A stretch of DNA of 64,000 bases from Paramecium octaurelia (lineage: Eukaryota > Ciliophora > Oligohymenophorea > Peniculida > Parameciidae). A program made the position numbers and the translations under genes. Shown here piece after piece: positions 26,901 through 38,496 of this stretch (position 1 is the stretch's first letter; every line of letters begins with the position of its first letter). The notes under the pieces were generated by a model. That model did not search any database, had not been told where the DNA came from, and saw nothing but the letters and a program-made list of their open reading frames with translations. The DNA is taken from NCBI GenBank assembly GCA_905182995.1, contig CAJJDP010000017.1, forward strand, positions 154,268 through 218,267, given 5' to 3'.

Positions 26901-29900
26901 TTTTATGCACTATCCCAAGCACAAACAGTTCCATTGAGGGCAGTTGTACAAGCAGCATCAATATTAGCAGCTGAACAAGTAGACTTAGTAACACATCCAC
27001 CACCATTCTTTGTTGTACAATTAGTGAAATAACCTGCACAAGCTGCTTCTGAAGTCAATGTAACTGGGGCAGTATTACAAGTCTTGATTGTACAATAAGC
27101 TGGATTGGTACCAACAGCCGACATCCATTCACATTATTGATTAGAAACTGAAGTAACACAACCAGCTTGACTTAAAGCTTAGAAGCATGTTCCTCTTGTG
27201 ACACAATTTGTACCATTTGTTGTACATGTACTCAATGCTTATTTGCATAAAGCATCAGTAGCAAAAGCAAAATCTTCACAAACTTTTGTCTTACATTTTA
27301 CTGAATCTAAAGTGCATCCAGCTAAATAAGTATTGCATTCATCAGCAGTAGCTGTTGCTTCTGGAGCATTTTCACAAGTTCTAGTAATACAAGCTGTTCC
27401 ATTCCAATAACAAGATTTTCCATTCTTATCAGTAACACATTATTTTTCAGTCATAGTTTCACATGTATCTGGTATATCAACACATCCTTATCCTGATGAT
27501 GCAACTGTACATGCATTATTAAAGTATGCTCTACATTTATCATTATCATCATAATCTGTAGTTGCAGGAGCAGTAGCACATGACTTATCTGCACATTAAG
27601 TACCATTCCATCCACAAGCACCTCCAGTAGCATTGAATTTACATTATTCTTAATGAATGTAAGTGGAACAAGCAGCTGTTTATTAACAACCTCCTAAAAC
27701 TGGTTGACCCCCATTTGCATCTGGTGTTGCAACTACTGTGCATTTAACGGTAGAGGAGGTGAAGTAGGTATCACAATCAGCATGTGTTGCTGTTGCAGTT
27801 GGAGCAGTTGTGCATGATTTATCTTAACATACTGGAGTAGTTAAATTTGTATTCCAAACACAAACACCTCCACTTGAATTAGTCTTGCATTAATCTTCAA
27901 TTTAATAAGAACTGCAGGCTCCTCTAGCAGTACAACCAGCAACAGCTGCTCCATTTGTGGCTCTAACTGTACAAAGTTAGACTGGATCAACTGCTACACA
28001 TTCAGCATGAGTGTCATATGAAGTTGTTGCTTCAATATTACCACAATTCAAATCGACACAAACCTTATTAGTTGGATTCCAGAAACATTTTCCACCACTT
28101 GTATTGAATTTACATTATTAACTGGATTTATATGCTGAACAAGCAGCTCTTGCTTAACAACCTCCAACTCTTGCAACAGTGCATGTAGATAGATATGTAA
28201 TACATTCATTATGTGAATCGAAGCTTGTATCTGCTGAAGCTGTATCACAAGTTTTTCTGACGCAAGATGTTCCTGAGACAACACATTCACCTTCAACTGC
28301 CCAAACGCATGCTGCTGCAGTTTAAATAGCACATGTGGCTGGCAATGTTACACATGCAGTTGGTGATGAAGCTGCATTGGCAGTACAAGTATTCAACCAA
28401 CCATTACAATCTGAATGTGTAAATGGTGTTGTTTTATTAGCACATGTCTTGGTTTAGCATCCTGATGTTCCTTATGCTATGCAACCAGCTTTGAAAGTAT
28501 TGCATTTTGTGTCATCAAAACTAAATGTTGCTCCTAATTTGATTGATTCACAAGTAGTTGTAGCTGTTATAGCTTGGCAGGCAGTATCAGCAGCATTAGC
28601 AGTACAATATCCTGCAGTTGATCTATAACAATTGGCAATCGTAGTATACCCTGAACATTATGCTTGGTTTGTTACACAACCAGATCCATCTCTCTTTACA
28701 CTACAAGTAGTACTGTAACCTTAACAAGTAGCCCAAGTAACATTTGTGCCTGTGATTGCTTCGCATGTGGTAAAAGCAATGCATGCAGTTGCTGCAGGAT
28801 TAATATGACAGGCAGTGCTATAAGCTTAACAAGTTGCTTCAACTCCTCCAGTAAGTCCTGTAATAAGATTACAATTTGCTGACGTAATATCCTAACAATT
28901 AGTGCCATCCCAATGGCATTTCAAACCATCAGTTCTATATGCACAAGAAGCTTCTGTTGTTCCATATCCTACACAAGTTGCTTACGCTACTATACATGCA
29001 TTTGCTGCTTTATTTATAGTACAAGTAGTACTGTATGATTAACAATTAGCATGAGTGTTATTAGGGCTTGTCAAACTTGTAAGTGATGTACAAGTTGCTG
29101 ATGTAATATCCTGGCAATTAGTACCATCCCAATGGCATTTCAACCCATCAGTTCTTTTTGTGCAATTAGCTTCTGTAGTTGTATATGCTGCACAAGTGGC
29201 TAGGTATGCTTAACATTCATCTGGAGTTCCATTAATATGACAGGCAGTATTATATGCTTAGCAAGTTGCCTCAACTGCAGTTGCTCCAGAAAGTCCTGTA
29301 ATGGCATCACAATTTGTTGATATAATATCTACACAATTAGTGCCATCAAAATGGCATTTCAATCCGTCTGTTCTTTTTGTACAATTAGCTTCTGTTGTTC
29401 CATAAGCTGCACAAGTTGCTTGGTAAGCTTAACATCCATCAGGAGTACCATTAATATGACAAGCAGTATTATATGCTTAGCAAGTTGCCTCAACTGCAGT
29501 TCCTCCAGAAAGTCCTGTAATAAGATTACAATTTGCTGATGTAATATCCTAACAATTGGCGCTATCCCAAAAGCATTTCAAACCATCAGTTCTATATGAA
29601 CAAGAAGCTTATGTTGTTCCATAACCTGCACAAGTTGCTTACACTGTTTAACATGCATTTGCTGCTTGATTTACAGTACAAGTGGTGCTTTATGCTTAAC
29701 ACAAGGCATGAGTTGTTTGAGTTATTAAAGCACAAGAGAATGTACAAGCAGTTGATTCTGTAGCATCTGCAGTGTTAGTACAACCTGTTTTAATAGATTC
29801 ACATTGAGTTTTTGTACCTGTGAATGTTGAACATGCTCCTTGAAGATATGTATTAGAAAAGCATTTGCTATAAGCGGATTTCCAGGTGCAATCATCTGAA

Positions 29901-32515
29901 CTAGCAGATGATGAAGTTCTATAGCATTAAGCCTATGATACATAGTCACTGCAATTAGCTGATTTTGTTACGCAACCTGCTCCACCAGTTTTGTATAAAA
30001 CTGTACAAGTTTCAGAAGGAGTTTGATAACTCGAACATTCGGAATCACTATCTCTTAAATTACTATCTTCTGCATCTGCACATGTTGCATTTCTACATGC
30101 TGTTCCAGTCCATATGCAAGTTTTTCCAGCAGAAGTTACTTTACAATTTTCAGCTGATCCATAAGAAGTACAAGCTGTAGCTAAATTCTAACAAGTTGTT
30201 TTTGCATTATTCGTTGTGCATGTATTCAAAACACCTTAACAACCAGAGTGAGTGGATAATGGAATGTTTACACATGTTCTATCAACACAACTAGAACCAT
30301 TCCAATAACAATCTCCATTTGCTTTTGAACCAGTTGTGCAATTAGTTGAAGTCAAAGAAGAACAACTTGATGGTTTTGGAATGCAGCCATCTGCTGTGTT
30401 ATTGGCAATACAAGTAGACAAATAAGTAGAACAATTTGTAGAACTAAAAACTGTCAAGAATCCTGTTGTTGTTGCAATGCTAGCAGTAGTACAAGATTTT
30501 TCAACACAAGCTAATGTAGCAGTATTCCATAAGCATGTTGGGGATCCAACTCTTGTGATTTCACAATTTTCAGTTGATTTTCTAGCTGCACATGTTGTTG
30601 GTAAGTCTTAGCATCCTTAAATTGCTCCATTAACTGGATTATTAGCTACACAACCTGTTTTGTAAGTACCACAATCAGCTGTTGTTGCTGTTGTCTTTGG
30701 GGCAGTGGAACAAGCCTTATCGATACACTATGAACCATTCCAACCACATAGAGGATATGATTTAAGTCCATTTGTAACTTATAATCTAATATTACATGCT
30801 GCTTCAATTGTAATGGCTTCACATTTAAGTGGTAATGGAACACATCCAGTACCAGTATTGCTCAAAGTACAACCTACATCATAAGTTTAACAATCTGCAT
30901 GGGTTGCTGTGGTTGATGAAGCTAACACACATTCCTTTTTATAGCATTTTCCTTTCCAAATGCAAGCTTTATTATTCAAATCTTTGTCACAAATAGTTTA
31001 TACCAATGAATTATCGCATGTTTTATCAACACAACCTGCATTAGTTGAATTTACTGTACAAGTTGATAAAAAGGCAACACATAAATCATGAGTTGTATTA
31101 GTTGATGGAGCATTGACACAAGTTTTATCCTTACAAGTTGAACTTGCACTATCCCAGAAACAAGTAGCTCCTGATACATTCTTTATACAAGCAGCTTCTA
31201 AGGTAATTACTGCACATGTAGTATTTGTTACGCATCCACCTCCAGTCTTTGTAATACAATTAGTATTAGGTAAATATGCTTCACAGGCATCGTTTGTTGT
31301 TATTGTTGTTGGAGCATTAGCACAACTTCTATTTTAACATCCACCTCCTGTTTTAACGGTACATGATGATAAGTAAGATGTACATAAATCGTGAGTATTA
31401 TTTGTTGTTGGTGCATTTGCACAAGTCTTTTCTTTGCATGTTGTATCCCAAATGCAATCAGTACCGGAAGTATTTTTCACACAAGCGGCTTAAATGTTGG
31501 CAGCTGAACAAGCACCATTGGAAACACATCCTCCTCCTGATTTAGTGATACATCCTGTCACAAATCCAGCACAAGCTGAATTTGTAGTCATTGTGGTTGG
31601 TGCATTTGTACATGTCTTATCAACACATGCAGTTCCTGTCCAATAGCAATCTCCACCTGAATTATTCTTAATACAAGCAGCTTAGATAGTAGCAGCTGCA
31701 CAAGTAGTTCTAGTAACACATCCTCCATTGGCTTTTGTTGTGCATGTTCCGTCAGCTCTAAAACTCTTACATGTCTCATCAGTTGTTAATGTAGTTGGTG
31801 CGTTATCACAAATTCTGTCTTTACAAGCTGCTCCATCCCAAAAACATGCAACTGATTTTAATTTATTCCAAACGCATTGAATTTCTAAAGTTTAATCACT
31901 ACAATTATTTCCACTATCAACACATCCACCTCCAGTCTTTGTTGTACAAGTTGATATGACATCTCTGCATTCTTTGTCTGTAGCAAAACTTGCTGGTAAT
32001 TTATCACAGGTATTAGCATCTACACAAGAGTTATTTGTTGTATCCCAATAGCACAAGCTTCCAGCAGCATTTTTCTTACAAGGTGCTTGTTTTTTGTATG
32101 TGCTACAAGCATCAATTTCGACACAGTGAGTTCCATCTGTAATACATCTATTACTTATTGCTTAACATTCATCATCTTATGTTTTTGAAAAAGCTGTGCA
32201 TCCTGTGAAGTATGTGCATTTGCCTTGAACCCAGGCACAAGCAGCATAGTTACCGCAATCTGTACAGGGTTTAGCTTTTGGACAATCTGCTTCAGCAAAT
32301 GTATCACAATATGCTGCATAGGTTACTGTTGGAGTGACTGGAGTAGTAGAAACTGCACAAGCTTTCTTTGTGCTATCCCATGAGCAACCAAGTTAGGCAT
32401 TTTTTAAACAATCTCCTTCTGATAACAATTATGCACATGTGCATGATGTTATGCTATAGGTTTGACATGTTGCTAAAGCAAGCAACAAAGCAAATATTAT
32501 GAATTATTTATTCAT
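23974..32515 (-). CDS. Immobilization (surface) antigen, copy C (with internal gap)
   Basis: A tandem paralogue of copy B. ATG at 32513-32515 begins a signal peptide almost identical to B's (ending ALATCQ). TGA lies at 23974-23976 after the hydrophobic GPI tail. Cys-periodic repeats run throughout. The coordinate span is not a multiple of three only because the N run at 25459-26114 has an arbitrary length; the frame is consistent from 32515 down to the gap and again from the gap to the stop. C carries a near-identical 740-base segment on both sides of the gap where B has it once. Outside the central variable region it is very close to B. Likely an alternative coat protein; expression status unknown. 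Confidence 0.92.
24719..25458 (-). repeat. Near-identical repeat flanking the gap in antigen C (partner 26115-26854)
   Basis: The 740 bases at 24719-25458 recur at 26115-26854 with at least two single-base differences (gcagtttaagtag versus gcagtttatgtag; tacattatg versus tacatgatg). Differences of this kind suggest two real copies or two alleles rather than one sequence written twice. Confidence 0.8.
25459..26114. other. Assembly gap (656 N) inside antigen C
   Basis: This run of N is at the same gene position as the gap in copy A, ending in gene orientation at ctgcttg. Its length shifts the nominal frame by one base, so it is an estimate. Confidence 0.99.
28770..29700 (-). repeat. Central tandem repeats of antigen C
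   Basis: About four 222-bp units have the same landmarks as in A and B but a different combination of unit variants (for instance ITGL(T/S)GG(V/T)(E/A)AT blocks not seen in B). Flanks on both sides match B closely. Confidence 0.75.
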
Positions 32516-35190
32516 TAAAAGTATTATCATTCTAATATTCTCAAATTCCAGTTAAATTTTTTTAAAAAAGTTAATTTTTTTCTGATTTTTTAAAACAACA
32601 CTTTTAATGATTTAATTTAAATCAGAATTAGATTTTAGAGCTAATTAACATCATTAATATTATTATATAAGTTTTCAATAAAACTAAAGAGATCTGAAGG
32701 GAGAAAAAGAATGCCATTCTGATCCTGCAAAATAGTTAAAGTACTTATTTATGACATTCTCATTGTATTATGTATATTATTATCATTTCTTCTGATTCTT
32801 TTCTTATTCGATAAAAAGACATTAAAACAGGAAAAAAGTAGTCAATCAAGGCACTGTTCTGAACGTAAATAAAGTATAAAAACACCCTTATTAGATAAGT
32901 ATATATTTACGATGGAAATTGACTCGGAAAGAACTTACGAAATAGTTTTGAAATTACCAAAATTTGTTGATATTAGTCTTTCTTATAGAAACTTACTTTA
33001 CCTATGGATTTTAAATTAAAGCAACAAAACAAAAAGAAGTATTCTAAGCACAAATCTAGCAGAGGAAATGAAAGAAAAATTAATAAGAATGAATTTATCA
33101 AAAAGGTTGCCAACTTCATCAATCAGGTCTTTATTAAAAAATTAAAATTTTATTAGCTAAGCAAGTATACGTCCTGCTTGCTATCCTTTTTCTCCATAAT
33201 GAATTAGTAAGAATTTGAAAATTCACTAATCAATTTTTTAAATCTGGAAATTCTTAATTACGTAATACATTAAATAATATCAATTATTTTATAATTGCTC
33301 CACACTTAGCATCTTTATTTCTCTCAATAGATATTGGCAATCGGCAATTTATTTCAGGATCATCACAAGATTGTAATTAGAATAAGTAAATATTATAAAA
33401 TGTGAAAAGGAACATTAGAAGTATATTGAAATATATATAGTAATTTTATTTTCAATATTTAATTAAGAATGTTATAATTAATGATTAAATATTCTAAAAA
33501 GGAAGCCAACTCTAGGTTTATTCCTTGATTTAGATTCTTCCAACTTTGAGAATCAATAGAAAATCTCCCTTTCAGATATAATTTTTCTTTTTCCAAACTT
33601 TTATAAATTTCCAGTCTAATTAATTTATGGATTATCTTAATTCTCTTGTTAAGAGTATTAGAATTCTCTTGTTAATGTATTAGAATCTCATGTTAAAGTA
33701 TGGAAAAAATATTATTGAACTCTGGGAAATTTTTTAATATCGTTTTTTAAACTGATTTTTTTCTAATCAATTTCTATTTGAGTGAGTGAGATTTAGTAAT
33801 TGATTTAAAATTCATTTCACTATGACGGTCCCATTTTTATTGTTAAAATTTTCAAGAATACTTGAGGTGTTATGGTCATTTGAATATGTCGACGTGTTGT
33901 AAAAGACACAAGTTAGATTATTAATTTAGTATACATGCTAACTATTTTTAAACATGACCACCTTTAGATTTACTTATGATTCTCAAAAAATAGCAATAAA
34001 TTAAAGTAAAGTTTTTCATAGTACTTTTCTATTTTTTATTAAAAAATAGTAATATAAACTCAATGTAAATATATTAATCTTTGTGCCTTAAATTATTTTA
34101 GCATAGAATAGATCTGAAATTAAACTGGTATTAAAGCTTTTGAACCAATTTTTACTTCTCAGGACCAACTTTGAAAAACAAGTTTAAAGAAAAGGTATCT
34201 AAAGTCAGTTTATTAATTCATTATCTCCTTAGAATGCAAAATTAATAGTCTTGAATAAATACATTTTAAATTAAAAATATAGATTATAATTGATTAAAAA
34301 AAGCTGGTCAGTGCTTAATTCATTCATTTTTATAAGCTTTACAAATTAGAAGTTTCTGATTTAGAGAGATTTTTTTAATTAATTATTATTATCGATTTAA
34401 TTTGAATAAATTCGGAACTTATTTTGCATTTTTTTTATTCATTTATGAATTTTTTCAAGGTACTTCTCTTCTAAGAGTTATCAAAAATTAATAAAATTAA
34501 GAGTGTTATCCAATAGAAACAATGGATTTCAAGGAAAGCAAAACCATTTTTCTAAAGGTTAAAGAAATAATAGAATCGCTAAGTCTAAGTTAATCAGGAA
34601 TAGGTCCTAAGTATATCGACTAGAGAGTGATGTTATTATCTTAAGTGAAAATATTATTAGTTGCCTGAAAAATTTCATAAAATGTATAAATAAACATTAG
34701 TGAGAGTAATTGAATTAAATTTTGAAAACAGGAATAAGTCTAATAATTTCAAATATCTACCAGGTTAACAATTACTTGCAAGTATCAATTGATTGATGTC
34801 ATTCATGAATCTCACTTCAGAATGAAAAAAAAAAAAATTGCTCTTTTTATAATGAGGGTAAATTTAGCACTTTCATTAAAAAAGAACAAGTTAATAAAAT
34901 TGCTAAATGAACATTGGAGATAAGTGAGGATTTTTGTGAGATTATTATTATTAATATTAACAAATACATTATCAAATATCAAAATCAATCTCTATATTAT
35001 TTATTAGCTCCTCTATTCTACTTTTGATTTGAACAGGATCTTTATAAAACACTATGGAATAGTTTATATTTTAGTTATTTAAAATTTTCTTTTTCGATAA
35101 CATTTGGAAGTGTAAGTAACGATTAACGAATTAAAAGCATTAGAATAATCGATAAATATAAAATTCATTTTAAATGCTTAATAATAGAAG
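32516..35190. other. Upstream region of antigen C, diverged copy of 21247-22995, then non-coding DNA
   Basis: 32516 to about 34410 is the diverged duplicate of the antigen B upstream region. The possible small ORF there is not preserved. About 34410-35190 is AT-rich sequence in which I see no gene, apart from a poly-A run near 34820. Confidence 0.55.
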
Positions 35191-35199
35191 GAAAGGTTC

Positions 35200-35600
35200 T
35201 CAAAATTAAAAATTAAGTTTTGAGGTTATGGAATTTTTGATTTTTTGGATGACTTTGAAGTTTTTGATTTGAATTTAATATAATTGTGGAAGCAAATTTA
35301 GAATGGCTTAAATTAGACAGTGATTGGATAATTCATTAAATTCATAGTTAATGCAACCTAGAAGATATTATATTATCTGTTCTACTCGATATAGTGAACT
35401 AGCCTTATTTTTCTGAATAGTTTTGAATTTTAAAGGAAGCAAAGGAGTCATAAGTTCAAAAGGATTGGAAGGAAAATTAAAATCTCCACATATTAGTATG
35501 ATAGAGTTTCCTTTCATATTCATAGAAAAGTTTGTTAACAGCCTTTTGAAATTGTTGTTTGTTTGATAATTCAAGTAATTTTTGTGAAATTTCGATAATT
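35200..35600 (-). mobile_element. LINE-type retrotransposon relic: endonuclease domain fragment
   Basis: The minus-strand frame contains ILICGDFNFPSNP, the GDFN signature of the apurinic-like endonuclease domain of non-LTR retrotransposons. About 35 residues later comes a degraded substrate-side block (SSLYRVEQII), then NELSNHCLI in place of the usual S-D-H motif. These three are in the right order and spacing for the C-terminal half of the domain. The frame runs to TGA at 35200-35202. Upstream parts are out of frame or lost, so it is a dead fragment. It may belong with the reverse-transcriptase relic at 61.4-62.2 kb, on the same strand. Confidence 0.65.
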
Positions 35601-36599
35601 GAATTAAACTATAGTTTGGCTAGAAAAAAGAACTTACAGAAACCACAAAAGTGATGAAGTTGAATAAACTATTATAAAAAAAATTACACAAGAAATTTTT
35701 GATGATTAAGAAGACTTTTGAGAATTAAAATAAACCAGAAAGAGTTATTTGGATAATAATAAATATTTATTTGTCATTTTTATAATAATATTAATATGAA
35801 GTATGATGAGTAACAGTGCTTCTTGAGTTTTTCAAGTTATTGTCGAAAATAGAGACATATAAATTTTTCCTCGCAAGATCTAGTTATGAAGAATTGTTAG
35901 AGTAATTTTGAAAAGTAATGATCATTTATTTTTTAGATTATAGAAGTGTTTCGAGCTTGACTTAGTTCAATTTCTATTTTTGAATATGCTCTCCATTTTA
36001 AAGAGGTGAGTAAGACAAGAATGTTAATAACTACAAACCCCTGAAAAATGTAAGAAAGTTAAACAAAATTTTAAAATATAAAATGATATTTAAGTTCTAT
36101 GCATAATTTCATCAAATAAATTAGATCTTGCGATTTCGTAAATTCTAATCACATTTATTTTTAGCTTATATATTAATGAGAAATTTTCTAGAAATCCTTA
36201 AAAATAGATAATTAATATTGAATTTATTAGTATATGTCGAGAAAAAAATGCAATAATGATGAACATTATTGAAATAATTGGACATGAATTTGAAATGATT
36301 GTAAATAAATCAAAATCTGGATTTTTCTAACTAACTTCAAAAGTTAATTCTACATAGTTAAAACTCTTTTCAACTCAGTCTTGATACCCACTTCTAGCCT
36401 AATCTAATTTCCTATTAAACTAATTCATTCCCATTTTAAGTTTTAGAAGATTCAAATTTTGTTGTTAGTTATGTATTAATTGGTCTGCAAAAATATTCTT
36501 CTCTCTGGGTAAATGGTTTTACACCTTTAAGTTCTTCCCTCACGAATCTAAAATTGATGCATATATGTATTTAGAGCTTACAATTTGCAATAATTTTCT
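35601..36599. other. Non-coding or decayed DNA
   Basis: AT-rich stretch between the endonuclease relic and the phosphatase pseudogene. It may include the unrecognisable start of either, but I can support no feature. Confidence 0.4.
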
Positions 36600-37190
36600 C
36601 CAAAATGGACAATCATTTATAAATTTCTTAGTATTCTCTTATCATTTAGATATTATCAGAATTTTAAGAGGAAATCACGAATAAAGTCAAATAAAATAAG
36701 TGCTTTAGTTGTATAATGAATGCTTAAGAAAGTATGTCAATACTAATGTGGGTAAGTACCTAACCAAATTCTTTGATTAAATGCCCTTAACTGTAGTTAC
36801 TTAAATTTCCAGTATTTAGCAAACAATTATATCTCATCTTCAATAACACTTTGAAGGACCGATGCCAAATTATTTTGGAGTGATTTTGATGATGTATAAG
36901 ATGTGGATATCACCTAAAGGAACTCAATTTACTTATGGTAATAACATCTCTAAGTTAATCAACCAAAAAAGCAAATTAAAGATGATTTTAAGAGCACATC
37001 AATAAGTCAATGATGAATGATCAATATTTATTAATCACTAGGTCATCCTTAGATAATTATAGAAATGGTATCTATATACGCTCTGCTCCTAATTACTGTT
37101 GCTTATGTTATAATCAAGCTGGGTTTATGGAAGTTGATTAGAAACTAAAAAACTTTGATCTTATTATCCTAACTATACTTATTTTTAAAT
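36600..37190 (+). pseudogene. PP2A-type serine/threonine phosphatase catalytic subunit, pseudogene
   Basis: Fragments of the PP2A/PP4/PP6 catalytic core occur in the right order: ILRGNHE (metal-binding loop), YNECLRKYVNTNV, KYLTKFFD.MPLTVV, HFEGPMP, WISPKGTQFTYG, RAHQQV and finally SAPNYCCLCYNQAGFMEVD. They lie in different frames. For example LFWSDFDD (36870s) is in the +1 frame between two blocks of the first frame, and the SAPNYC block follows an in-frame TGA near 37018. The CxHGGL loop and the N-terminal GDxxDRG metal site are missing or unrecognisable. The family identity is clear; the gene is dead. Confidence 0.85.
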
Positions 37191-37792
37191 AATATATTAT
37201 GAGTGTGACATTCTTGATTATAAGAAAAATATTAAATTTGATGAATTACCTTCTGGAACATGTAAATTACAAAAATTGCAGATTATTCTTATGATTATTA
37301 ATATATAATAAACATAAGAATCAGTCTCATGAACCTTGACGATATTAATAATTGGTATATATAAACATTAAATCGCAGGATCCTTGGTCATAGTCAAAAT
37401 TACCCAGGGAACACCAAGAACTATTGCATCGTATAAGCCACTTGTGGCAAAAGCTCAATTTTTTATAGTCATTAAGCAAATTCAGAAAATATTAAAGAGA
37501 AAATTCTTAATGGAAATGTAATACTACAAATTGATTTCCAAAGAGTGTCAATATGAAAGAGTTGGGGGCATCTACAATGGAGGTTAATTCAGATTATGTT
37601 AAGCCACTTCAACATTCAGGATTTAATATGGCTTAAGATTTGCCAATTCAAAGAGCAGAGAGAAAGCATGCTCATCAGATAAGGTAGTTCATTGTTATTA
37701 TAGATCAAGCCATGTTTTGTTCCTGAAAATTCTTTTAAATATTTTTTGGCTCGTTATCCTGGAAAGGAAGAAATAACAAAGCCTTTGAGTGA
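37191..37792 (+). other. Coding-like debris between the phosphatase pseudogene and the next ORF
   Basis: Short protein-like stretches in several frames (such as GTPRTIASYKPLVAKAQ near 37410 and LARYPGKEEI near 37750) suggest a second decayed gene that may connect to 37793-38236. I cannot identify it. Confidence 0.3.
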
Positions 37793-38236
37793 ACCTACAA
37801 TACATCAAAAAAGGATTTGGAATGGACTTCTGCAATGCTGGACCGATTGCTGCATCTTGGTAAGAATGATACTAACGATTTCAGTTATTTAGGTAAGGTT
37901 GTAGTTTAATCTATACGCAACTCATTGATAAAGGCCATTTATGATCTAACTACATTAGGAACTAATTTAAATATAGATTTTGGACTAATTAAGATCAGTG
38001 TTATAAATAGAGGACTTAAATATAAATATGAATAATAGTCTTTTATAAATCGATTGAACTAGACTGAATATGAACTCAAAGTATTCAAATATTAATTATT
38101 AAGATGCGGTAATCTGATTTATAGATTAATTTATAAATTAGATAATTAAAACTATGAGACATCTATTGCTACATCTTAGCATTGGACAATGACATAATAA
38201 GAAAATGGTCAAAGAGCACGTATTAACAATTAATGA
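37793..38236 (+). pseudogene. Unidentified ORF fragment
   Basis: After a TGA at 37790-37792 the frame is open for 147 codons to TGA at 38234-38236. It reads like real protein: DLEWTSAMLDRLLHLGKND, then SLIKAIYDLTTLGTN, then KISVINRGLKYKYEQQ and a Tyr/Leu-rich end. No motif of a known family is visible, and the preceding sequence is frame-broken. Best described as the 3' part of a decayed gene of unknown function. Confidence 0.4.
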
Positions 38237-38496
38237 GTATTTAGCTTGAACAACTTATTAACAAGTCCAAATCCAGGTAAAGTTCAAGATAATTATGATG
38301 GCATTAAAAATAATGTCACTTGATCTTAATACAGCTGATAAAAACAAATTATAGTAAAAAGCAGAAAGTTCAATTACCCACATTAAATAAATGAGTTTTT
38401 TTAAAAGTAATATCAATTTTTAATTTTAAAGAAATTACATTTCTTATAGGAATACTATTAAGTTATTCAAGATTATAATTATCTATATATATTATC

